Source of the DNA: Bacteroidales bacterium
GTDB taxonomy: Bacteria; Bacteroidota; Bacteroidia; Bacteroidales; UBA10428
Direction: 5' to 3'
Length of the DNA: 9,833 bases
NCBI GenBank assembly: GCA_016935595.1
Contig: JAFGQQ010000502.1
Coordinates: 1-9,833, forward strand
Part shown: piece after piece, positions 1 to 6,013 of the stretch
Numbering within the stretch: position 1 is the stretch's first letter
Layout: every line of letters starts with the position of its first letter
Notes under the pieces: generated by a model
Databases searched by the model: none
The model's input: only the letters and a program-made list of their open reading frames with translations
What the model was told of the DNA's origin: nothing
Program-made: the position numbers and the translations under genes

Positions 1-309
1 GGCGCATCCAGGTTACCCTGGCTAAGCGGAGCGGCCACCTGGGCTTATTATGCAGCCACTCAATACATTTTAGGCATACAGCCTCAATACGACGGATTAA
101 AAATTGATCCATGCATTCCTGCTGACTGGAAAGAATTTAATGTTGAACGTAATTTCAGGGGAAAAACCTTACATATTAAAGTTGAAAATTCTGATGGTAA
201 AGAAAAGGGTGTGAAAGAAATTATAATAAACGGGGAGAAAATACACGGTAACAATATTGCAATAGAAAAATTAAAATTGAATAATGAAGTATTGGTAATA
301 ATGGGATAA
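1..309 (+). CDS. GH94 glycoside phosphorylase, C-terminal fragment
   Basis: Reading frame 1 is open from the window edge to TAA at 307-309 and gives the last 102 residues of a longer protein. The stretch WLSGAATWAYYAATQYILGI followed by QPQYDGLKIDPCIPADWK and V-ERNFRGKTLHIKV matches the end of the (alpha/alpha)6 barrel and the C-terminal beta-sandwich of GH94 cellobiose/cellodextrin/chitobiose phosphorylases. These enzymes cleave a beta-linked disaccharide with inorganic phosphate to release a sugar 1-phosphate, normally in the cytoplasm. The catalytic Asp and phosphate-binding residues lie upstream of the window, so substrate specificity cannot be judged. The ending (VLVIMG) is a natural terminus. 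The gene converges on the - strand secreted cluster. The nearest strong terminator downstream is the bidirectional one at 790-828. Family assignment is from recalled motif similarity; the exact substrate is unknown. Confidence 0.82.
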   Translation, partial: GASRLPWLSGAATWAYYAATQYILGIQPQYDGLKIDPCIPADWKEFNVERNFRGKTLHIKVENSDGKEKGVKEIIINGEKIHGNNIAIEKLKLNNEVLVIMG

Positions 310-440
310 TGTTTGCGTGGGATATTCTTTAATGTTATTACTTGTTGCAGCCAGTTGTTATTGATTTATTAGCTGCCTGTTTTACAGCTTCATTGTAATG
401 GTGTTTTCCTTTAGCAAATAATATAATAAATTCATTTCAA

Positions 441-509
441 ACCAGTATCGCTCTTTCGGAGCTTCGATTAATTAGATTTTTTTGGTTACCATACTTCCGC
501 TCGGAGCTT
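441..509. repeat. Pair of degenerate direct repeats
   Basis: Two related segments lie in the same orientation: 441-464 (accagtatcgctc...cggagctt) and 488-509 (accatacttccgctcggagctt). They share ACCA, CGCTC and CGGAGCTT in the same order with small indels. They are more GC-rich than the surrounding spacer. They look like two diverged copies of one noncoding intergenic element. No reading frame explains them. Confidence 0.45.
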
Positions 510-556
510 AGTAAGAGCTTCATAAAGAAAGAACCGCAGGTTCGAAAGTATGGTAA
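486..556. repeat. Structured palindromic element with nested hairpin
   Basis: An 11-bp perfect inverted repeat, TTACCATACTT at 486-496 and AAGTATGGTAA at 546-556, closes a 71-bp element. Inside it is a second perfect hairpin, GAACC-GCA-GGTTC at 531-543. The second copy of the CGGAGCTT direct repeat also lies inside. A T7 run at 477-483 abuts the left arm. The nested architecture resembles REP-type or MITE-type intergenic elements. No transposase gene or target-site duplication is visible, so mobility is only an inference. Confidence 0.55.
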
Positions 557-635
557 AGATTATAAAGAACAGCATATATGGGTTGTTTTAAAACTATTTC
601 TTAATAACATTATTCGCTTTGCTCATGAAGATAAA

Positions 636-728
636 CGTTCCTGCGAAAGGAGGAATCCATAATAATCCGACTATCAATTAAAATGGATTCCCTGCCTACT
701 GCAGATAGGCGGCTCTGTGGCCGGAATG
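636..728. repeat. Inverted pair of degenerate GGAATCC palindromic elements
   Basis: GGAATCCAT at 652-660 is an exact inverted repeat of ATGGATTCC at 683-691, with 22 bases between. Each arm is attached to its own GC-richer half-palindrome: cgttcctgcgaaagg (636-650) on the left, and cctgcctactgcagataggc (691-710) then ccggaatg (721-728) on the right. The pattern resembles the TTCCTGCGAAAGCAGGAATCC class of dispersed intergenic palindromes. The copies here are decayed. The rest of 310-789 holds no convincing gene or regulatory site. Confidence 0.4.
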
Positions 729-789
729 TTGCTTTTTCATACTTTTTTAGAATAGAAGACAGCCCCGATACTTTTTTCATCTTTATAGA

Positions 790-828
790 AAAAAACCTAA
801 CAGGTTTCCAAAACCTGTTAGGTTTTTT
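790..828. terminator. Bidirectional intrinsic terminator
   Basis: AAAAAACCTAACAGGTTT (790-807), a 3-base loop CCA, and AAACCTGTTAGGTTTTTT (811-828) form a perfect 18-bp stem whose outer A/T pairs act as a U-tract in both directions. The run reads TTTTTT on the + strand and TTTTTTT on the - strand. The stem begins 4 bases after the TGA stop (832-834) of the secreted-protein gene, so it clearly ends the - strand cluster. It may also stop read-through from the convergent GH94 gene. Confidence 0.88.
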
Positions 829-831
829 AAT

Positions 832-1809
832 TCAATTAACCACAAACTTTTTTGTAATAATCCTTTTCTTATCCGAAAGTACAAGAAAATATATTCCCGG
901 TAGTAAATTTTCAAGGTTGATACTATATGAATTATCATAAATTTGTTCAATACTTTTTTCTTCCAGTATTTGCCCCCGGGCATCAACTATTTTATAATTC
1001 ACCTCTTTTTGAAAGAATGAATTGTTAAACACCAGGTTTATATTTCCATTTGCAGGATTAGGATAAATTATAAAACTCCCATTATTCTTAAAATAAATAT
1101 TATTTTTATTTTCCCTTAAATCATCAACATAATAAATACAGATATTATCAATTGCCCAGCCTTCTTTATTATTATCAATGCTGTCGCTGGCAAAAATGAA
1201 TTTCAGGTAGAATGATACCATGTCATCATCATATGGATAAATATAAAATGCAGCAACATGTTCCCATTCGTTTTTCGGGTTTTCTTCTTTCCAGGTGCTG
1301 ATATTTCCTGAGAAACCTGTAGAATCTAAACTCTTTACTTTGTCTCTTGAAATGTACCATAGTCCTTCTCCTATTTCTCCTGGTTCAAGATTATATTTAT
1401 TCCAAACATCAAACCATTCTTCACCGTTGAACGAAACCTCGACCCTGCCCCCATCTGTTGCCGAATCCGTGTAAAACTTATGGTGAAATCCAAAATCTAT
1501 TATTGGTGAAACAATTTCTTCTATTTTAGGCCAGTGAACCGATACTGTAAATACCGAATAATTATTTACCGGGTAATTATTTACCGTATCGGTTATTATG
1601 CATTTTTTTGAATTCCATAAAGCTGAATTAATAAAAGTCTTTTGCGGTATTCCAATTTGCCATATATTGTTTTTCGAAGTGTCGAAAGTTATATAACTGC
1701 CAAAAGTATCTGTTTCAAAATCAATTTCAAGTGCCCTATATTTTTCAGTTTGGGAAAACATACTTATGGTACTTGACAATACAATAATGAACATAACTAA
1801 TTTCTTCAT
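832..1809 (-). CDS. Secreted lectin-like/MAM-like protein with T9SS C-terminal sorting domain
   Basis: The 325-residue product starts with a Sec signal peptide (MKKLVMFIIVLSSTISMFSQ, cleavage probably near residue 20). Residues ~27-228 form a beta-rich region with FE-D motifs near the N-terminus, SPIIDFG (101-107), GRVEVSFNGEEW (121-132) and GWAIDNICIYY (217-227). That pattern is typical of MAM-like or choice-of-anchor jelly-roll domains attached to bacterial surface proteins. Residues ~247-325 are a T9SS type A sorting domain (FIIYPNPANGNINLVF ... LLPGIYFLVL ... KKFVVN), recognised by the outer-membrane T9SS translocon and usually removed after export. It is the last gene of the - strand cluster, 20 bp behind the C25 peptidase gene, and ends at the 790-828 terminator. 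No catalytic motif is visible, so the role is probably adhesive or carbohydrate/protein binding. A 15-bp in-frame tandem duplication encodes VNNYP-VNNYS at residues 76-85. Confidence 0.85.
   Translation of the reverse strand: MKKLVMFIIVLSSTISMFSQTEKYRALEIDFETDTFGSYITFDTSKNNIWQIGIPQKTFINSALWNSKKCIITDTVNNYPVNNYSVFTVSVHWPKIEEIVSPIIDFGFHHKFYTDSATDGGRVEVSFNGEEWFDVWNKYNLEPGEIGEGLWYISRDKVKSLDSTGFSGNISTWKEENPKNEWEHVAAFYIYPYDDDMVSFYLKFIFASDSIDNNKEGWAIDNICIYYVDDLRENKNNIYFKNNGSFIIYPNPANGNINLVFNNSFFQKEVNYKIVDARGQILEEKSIEQIYDNSYSINLENLLPGIYFLVLSDKKRIITKKFVVN
1559..1586. repeat. Two-copy 15-bp tandem repeat inside a CDS
   Basis: TAATTATTTACCG occurs at 1559-1571 and again at 1574-1586, a period of 15 bases. 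It keeps the reading frame of the overlapping - strand gene and encodes the repeated pentapeptide VNNYP/VNNYS. This is a small replication-slippage-type duplication. Confidence 0.75.
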
Positions 1810-1829
1810 AATAATAAATTTTAAAATTT

Positions 1830-4076
1830 TTATTCTTTAAAATCATATCTTATATCAGCTCCTTCAAACGACAATGTGCTGCCGGTTTCGGCATTGAAAG
1901 GACCAAATATATTCAATTCTCCACCTGTTTTTATTGTTAGATCAAAACCGGTATTTATTGTATAATTACTAATGAGCACCTCTTTACAAGCATTTATTTC
2001 CAGGTCTTCATCTTGCTCGTCATTTTGTAAAGAAACAGTACCCGTTTCACATTTATACGGAAATATCCTCATAGTGGGATCGCCCATGTAATTAAACTCA
2101 CGAATAGTATATTGTAGCCAGTATCCAGAAAATAAGAAGTCAACATAGTCTTTTCCATATTTTATTATATCTCCTAGTCGATAAACAGGAAAGCTGCTAC
2201 CTGAATATGAACCTCCCTGATATTCGATGAAATCAGGGAAAATGGCATCCATAAATCCCCATGCTAGTCTGTCGTTCATGTTGCTAAAACTTGCTCTTGA
2301 CGAACCAACTATTCCTGCTGCTCCTCCCCAAATTTTTTTTATCCAATGTTCAACAAATGATTCATCATCATAACCCGTAGGATCAGCATTGGGTCTAAAC
2401 TCATTGTATGCATCATCATCCGTTTCATTATCGAACCAACCTGTTGAACAGCATATTGAGAATATTACTGGGGTTGTGTAATAATTTGTTAATAGATCAA
2501 TATCATTTATTGTAAATAGATCACGACCGTATATGTAGCATTGCCATTTTTCTCTACCTCCATGATCCCTGTATAATATCATAAACCTTCCATCTTCTAC
2601 TGCTTGTGTTATTTTAGCAGAATCGGCATCCCAGTTGTAATTTGGCTTTTGTAGATTAGTTGGAATAGAAGCATATGGAACATCGTTTTCGAATTGGTAA
2701 TAACCACTGTAATTCGTTGGATACCAGTCAGGTTGAGTATAATATAACCTGTCAACAGACATACCTTGTTCATTGATTAAGTAATTTCTTGTATCTTCGC
2801 AGGTTTTTATAAAACGACGGGCTGTCGTATCATGCATATCGGTATGCACGTCATCCACATCTTCAACATACGCTATTACTGCCGCTTTATTATAAAAACC
2901 AGAAGGTTGTATTTCACCTTGTTCATAAAACCAGATTTTATTAACAATATATCTAGCCTCCGTGGTATCATCAGCAGGAATTCTTCCATAAGAAAACTCA
3001 GGTTGATAATCAAGACTGCCAACATCAGCATATTCCAGGTCACTTGCATACCAGGCTCCCATAAGTGTATCACCAGTAATAGTATCTATATATTGTATAT
3101 AAAAATAATGCGGCGGAATAAATTCTGCATCACCAAACAGTAAAATATATTCTGGACAAGGATTCCATGTATTGTATACATTATCAATATAGTCTTCAAT
3201 AGCCGCACGTTTGGCATCATCATCAAACGAATCATAAGAACCGTTAATGTCAGATGTTTTAACCACTTCAGTTGCTATTCCCAAACTATTTTTCCAGTCT
3301 TTCAGGAATATAGCAGGATATATAAAATTATCATGGGTAATTATCAGATACTCGCAACCACCCGGAGAACTTTTTAGTTTAGTATTAAACAATGTATCAT
3401 TTATTATTTCTGATTTATTTATTGCTTTAATCACTGGTTCGGCATTTATAACTTTATGCTTTATTACGTCTTCTGTAGTTATACTGTATAATCTTTCAGG
3501 AATACCTGAGGGCGCTCCTTTAAAAATAAGATGAATCTTCAGGTCATTATATATTTTCAAGGTCTTTTTTACAGGATTGTACTGGTATGGAAATATTAAT
3601 AATTCAGTTAATTTATACTCTCGTCTGTTTTTAACAGGACTAATCTCAGTAAAATTTCCCGGGTAATCGGCATCGGTGGAATACGTAATACTGTCTATAA
3701 TAAATTTACGTTGATTATCACATTCACAATCGAGCAAAGGTTCCTGGACAGGGGGCAGTTCAATACCGGTTAAAATTTCGGGTTCACCTGTTTCAATTTC
3801 AATTTCAGGAGGTAATTCATTCGGTAGCAAGATCCATTTATTTATTACAGGCACACCGGGTTTGCCAACATTTAACCATATTGATTCTTCAGTTACATTT
3901 AACTTGGTATATATTTTACCATTTATCAACACTTCTTTTGAAATTTTAATCTCCGGCAAATTTACATCTAATTTTAGATTCTGAGAAGTACACTCTATTA
4001 TTTCAATTCTTTTAACCTGGCTAAAAGAAATAAATTGAAATAAAATAAAAAAGCAGATCAATAATATGTATCTCAT
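1830..4076 (-). CDS. Peptidase family C25 (gingipain-like) secreted cysteine peptidase
   Basis: The 748-residue protein has a signal peptide (residues 1-20, ending SFSQ). Residues ~21-230 resemble the C25 propeptide, including KPGVPVINKWILLP (72-85), which keeps gingipain-type zymogens inactive. The catalytic region begins at CEYLIITHDNF (241-251). It continues through LLFGDAEFIPP (312-322), SDLEYADV (345-352) and SYGRIPADD (362-370). The catalytic His is in RDHGG (His505), and the nucleophile is in ICCSTGWFD, most likely Cys543, which fits the family C-x-x-G spacing. NYMGDPTMRIF (662-672) is the usual end of the C25 domain. Residues ~685-748 form a short region (NACKEVLISNYTI..., ...GSTLSFEGADIRYDF) resembling acquired beta-helix/adhesion segments, not a T9SS PNP-type tail. 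The gene lies 10 bp after the S74/T9SS gene and 20 bp before the MAM-like/T9SS gene, so the three are probably cotranscribed. It is likely an extracellular or surface peptidase, or a maturation enzyme for its partners. Cleavage specificity is not predictable here. Confidence 0.88.
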   Translation of the reverse strand: MRYILLICFFILFQFISFSQVKRIEIIECTSQNLKLDVNLPEIKISKEVLINGKIYTKLNVTEESIWLNVGKPGVPVINKWILLPNELPPEIEIETGEPEILTGIELPPVQEPLLDCECDNQRKFIIDSITYSTDADYPGNFTEISPVKNRREYKLTELLIFPYQYNPVKKTLKIYNDLKIHLIFKGAPSGIPERLYSITTEDVIKHKVINAEPVIKAINKSEIINDTLFNTKLKSSPGGCEYLIITHDNFIYPAIFLKDWKNSLGIATEVVKTSDINGSYDSFDDDAKRAAIEDYIDNVYNTWNPCPEYILLFGDAEFIPPHYFYIQYIDTITGDTLMGAWYASDLEYADVGSLDYQPEFSYGRIPADDTTEARYIVNKIWFYEQGEIQPSGFYNKAAVIAYVEDVDDVHTDMHDTTARRFIKTCEDTRNYLINEQGMSVDRLYYTQPDWYPTNYSGYYQFENDVPYASIPTNLQKPNYNWDADSAKITQAVEDGRFMILYRDHGGREKWQCYIYGRDLFTINDIDLLTNYYTTPVIFSICCSTGWFDNETDDDAYNEFRPNADPTGYDDESFVEHWIKKIWGGAAGIVGSSRASFSNMNDRLAWGFMDAIFPDFIEYQGGSYSGSSFPVYRLGDIIKYGKDYVDFLFSGYWLQYTIREFNYMGDPTMRIFPYKCETGTVSLQNDEQDEDLEINACKEVLISNYTINTGFDLTIKTGGELNIFGPFNAETGSTLSFEGADIRYDFKE

Positions 4077-4086
4077 GGTTTTTTAA

Positions 4087-5133
4087 TTAATCAGTTAGAA
4101 TCATCCTTTTTATATCAATCTCTTTATTATCAACAATCAATGTATACAAGTACATGCCTGGTTTTAATTCACTTCCATTAATAATAACTGATGAATTTCC
4201 CTTTTCTATAATTTTATAATTTTTAATTTGTAGCCCCTGCATATCATAAACATTCAGTGAGGCCTTGATTGTCTCTACAGGTAAGTAAAAATTAATTATG
4301 GTTGCTTCGCTGAAAGGATTTGGAATATTTTGTTCCAGGTAAGGTTTATCAAGACTTACTTCATTATTTTCATCCTCTCCTGGCACTGCCTCAATGTTTT
4401 TTAATTCATCTTTTTCTTTTTCCTTAATTACTTTATCCAACGAATCAACTTGTAAAGATAATTCTTTGATGGCTTCAACAAGATATGGAATTATATGAGA
4501 ATATGCCATCATTTTCTCTCCAGTACTATCACTGGTACTGACTGCTTCAGGAATTACCCTTTCTACCTGTTGGGCTAAAAGCCCTGCGTGTCTTAGCCCG
4601 TTCTCATCTGTTTTCCAATTAAAAGTATATCCATTAATTTCTTTTATTTTATCAATACTTTTTTCAATTTTTTTTAAATTAGTTTTAGCCAAGCTATCTG
4701 AAGACTCATATAAAATTTTACATTCAATATCAATAAAATTCCAAGGTGAAGTATATTTATAGAATACAACTTTGTTATTGCTACAAAGCCTAGGATCAGA
4801 ATGATAAAGATCAAATATTATTGGATAATTAGAAGAATAAAAAAATCGCATAGAACTACCGTTTACATCAAGTATTCTACTAGGACTAGCAAAGCCTATA
4901 CCAACATTACCTTTATCCATAATAACTTTACCTGACGATTTACCTGGTCTTATATAAGTGTCTTCGTTCGAACCATGATAGAAATATGAATTGTAAGAAC
5001 TCCCTCCAATATTTAGTTTAGCAGTGGTAGAAGTCGTACCAATCCCAACATTCCCGCTGGAATTCATTTTAATCTGCGCATCAGATAATTTACATAAACT
5101 TACCATTGATGCAATAAAAATTAATTTTTTCAT
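4087..5133 (-). CDS. Secreted protein with peptidase S74 (intramolecular chaperone) domain and T9SS tail
   Basis: The 348-residue product has a signal peptide (1-20, ending SDAQ). Two GNVGIG motifs (28-33, 75-80) follow, typical of bacterial tail-fibre-like stalk proteins. Residues ~144-245 match the S74 endosialidase-type chaperone domain: SSDSLAKTNLKKIEKSI, then ING-TFNWK, GLLAQQVERVIPEAV (184-198), a Y-HIIPYLVEAIKELSLQV segment and a terminal coiled coil (to ~245). In phage tailspikes this domain trimerises the fibre and then cuts itself off with a Ser/Lys dyad. Here Ser145-Asp146 and Lys150 keep the S...K spacing of five, but the usual Arg of SDxRxK is Leu148. Residues ~267-348 are a T9SS sorting domain (LEQNIPNPFSEATIINFYLP ... 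LKPGMYLYTL ... RMILTD). It is the first gene of the three-gene exported cluster. The likely role is a trimeric surface fibre or assembly factor. Ligand and partners are unknown. Confidence 0.85.
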   Translation of the reverse strand: MKKLIFIASMVSLCKLSDAQIKMNSSGNVGIGTTSTTAKLNIGGSSYNSYFYHGSNEDTYIRPGKSSGKVIMDKGNVGIGFASPSRILDVNGSSMRFFYSSNYPIIFDLYHSDPRLCSNNKVVFYKYTSPWNFIDIECKILYESSDSLAKTNLKKIEKSIDKIKEINGYTFNWKTDENGLRHAGLLAQQVERVIPEAVSTSDSTGEKMMAYSHIIPYLVEAIKELSLQVDSLDKVIKEKEKDELKNIEAVPGEDENNEVSLDKPYLEQNIPNPFSEATIINFYLPVETIKASLNVYDMQGLQIKNYKIIEKGNSSVIINGSELKPGMYLYTLIVDNKEIDIKRMILTD

Positions 5134-5146
5134 TTCACATAATTTT

Positions 5147-5179
5147 TAAAGTTATAAATTTTGATTAACAATAAGCAAG
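5147..5179 (-). promoter_or_regulatory. Candidate Bacteroidota-type promoter for the secreted cluster
   Basis: Read on the - strand, CTTG at 5179-5176 (a -33-like TTG) is followed after 21 bases by TAACTTTA at 5154-5147. That is one base from the TAnnTTTG -7 consensus. The -7 element ends 13 bases before the ATG, so the leader would be very short. An A14 tract (T14 at 5183-5196 on +) sits just upstream like an UP element. The match is suggestive only, given the high AT content. Confidence 0.35.
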
Positions 5180-5182
5180 TTA

Positions 5183-5196
5183 TTTTTTTTTTTTTT
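5183..5196. repeat. T14 homopolymer tract
   Basis: Fourteen consecutive T on the + strand (A14 on the - strand) lie 50 bases upstream of the start codon of the S74/T9SS gene, immediately upstream of the candidate -33 element. Tracts of this length are prone to slipped-strand length change. Confidence 0.8.
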
Positions 5197-5289
5197 GAAA
5201 AATCAAAGGATTTGGAGGATTTTTTAAGATGATTATGGAATAAATAAATTATAATTTTTCATGCCTAACATTTAATAATTTTATACGCT

Positions 5290-5342
5290 TTAACCATTTG
5301 GTTAATAAGCATGATTTTGTGAAGTCGTGCTTATTGTTTTTT
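5290..5342 (+). terminator. Orphan terminator-like double hairpin (+ strand)
   Basis: TTAACCA-TT-TGGTTAA (5290-5305) forms a 7-bp hairpin. It overlaps at its last two bases with a longer stem between AATAAGCATGATTTT (5304-5318) and GAAGTCGTGCTTATT (5321-5335), which has 8 contiguous Watson-Crick pairs at the base and then pairs including G-U wobbles. G plus six T (5336-5342) follow on the + strand, which is the layout of an intrinsic terminator. No + strand gene precedes it in the 5134-5300 spacer or in the - strand genes beyond, so what it would terminate is unclear. On the - strand there is no U-tract. It could instead be the end of an unannotated small RNA. Confidence 0.4.
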
Positions 5343-5363
5343 AATAATATATTCTGCTAAAAA

Positions 5364-5395
5364 GACCCTAAGGGTTTTCCAAAATCCTTAGGGTC
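5364..5395 (-). terminator. Palindromic terminator after the pyrC cluster
   Basis: GACCCTAAGGGTTTT (5364-5378) and AAAATCCTTAGGGTC (5381-5395) form a 15-bp stem with a single G-U pair around a CC loop. On the - strand the stem is followed by TTTT, and it lies 87 bases beyond the TAA of the small lipoprotein gene, so it probably ends the 8946-5483 transcript. Its TTTTCCAAAA centre closely matches the loop region of the 790-828 terminator although the arms differ in sequence. Confidence 0.65.
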
Positions 5396-5482
5396 GGGTA
5401 TGAATAAGAATTAAAATAATTTAGCTCCTGTACTTCCCTGTCTATTATAGTATTGGTTTGCTAAACGAATAGAGGTCCTGTT

Positions 5483-5992
5483 TTAATACATAATCTTAAA
5501 AGCAGCCCTGTAACCCCTTAATTCTCCTTTGCTGTCAAATAATTCATAAGCAAATATCATCGAAATTATTTGTTTTTCGATAATATTTTTATCAGGATCG
5601 AGATACCATATCTCCTCGAATTGAATCTTTGAAATTCTGTCAGGACTAAACTCAGAACTCTTAATCAATTTATTATACTCTTTTTTGGAAACAGGCGCAT
5701 TAGTGATATGATCTCTTGGTATTAATTCCTCATTATCTATTTTTCTCAGGATATAATCAATTAAGTATTCCTGGTTAACATTTTTTAATGATATATCCTG
5801 CCAGCTATCCCCTGGATGAGCCTTATTAATTATTACATCATATATAATTGTATCTGCAATTATAATTTTTGAGGAATCCTTATTGTACCTTGCTTGTATA
5901 ATTTTTTTTTCTTTAGTTTTTTGATTACAATTATATAGCAATACTAAAAATGTTGGAATAGAAAGTAATGCAATTAAATGTTTTATTTTCAT
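5483..5992 (-). CDS. Small exported protein, probable lipoprotein, unknown function (weak GldN-like resemblance)
   Basis: The 169-residue product has a basic start and hydrophobic stretch (LIALLSIPTFLVLLYNC), with Cys22 as a possible lipid-attachment site. Asn at -1 makes this an imperfect lipobox. The mature part is charged and globular. Notable segments are IIYDVIINKAHPGDSWQD (49-66), a helical NQEYLIDYILRKI region, and a C-terminal block KIQFEEIWYLDPDKNIIEKQ ... GYRAAFKIMY. The E-W-x-x-D-P pattern followed by a beta-rich end recalls the core of the gliding/T9SS protein GldN/PorN. The protein lacks that family's N-terminal part, and I treat the similarity as weak. It is 21 bp behind pyrC and therefore probably the last gene of that transcript. 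The TAA stop is followed by 23 further open in-frame codons before a second TAA. Confidence 0.7.
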   Translation of the reverse strand: MKIKHLIALLSIPTFLVLLYNCNQKTKEKKIIQARYNKDSSKIIIADTIIYDVIINKAHPGDSWQDISLKNVNQEYLIDYILRKIDNEELIPRDHITNAPVSKKEYNKLIKSSEFSPDRISKIQFEEIWYLDPDKNIIEKQIISMIFAYELFDSKGELRGYRAAFKIMY

Positions 5993-6013
5993 TGTGTTAA
6001 TATTTTTAATATT

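Noticed and set aside
683..940. 85-codon + strand open frame
   Set aside because: It runs through the palindromic repeat, the 790-828 terminator and the antisense of the secreted-protein gene. Its translation has no protein-family character.
2832..3534. Several open frames of 65-103 codons within the C25 peptidase region
   Set aside because: They are alternate-frame shadows of a gene with a clear full-length protein family match.
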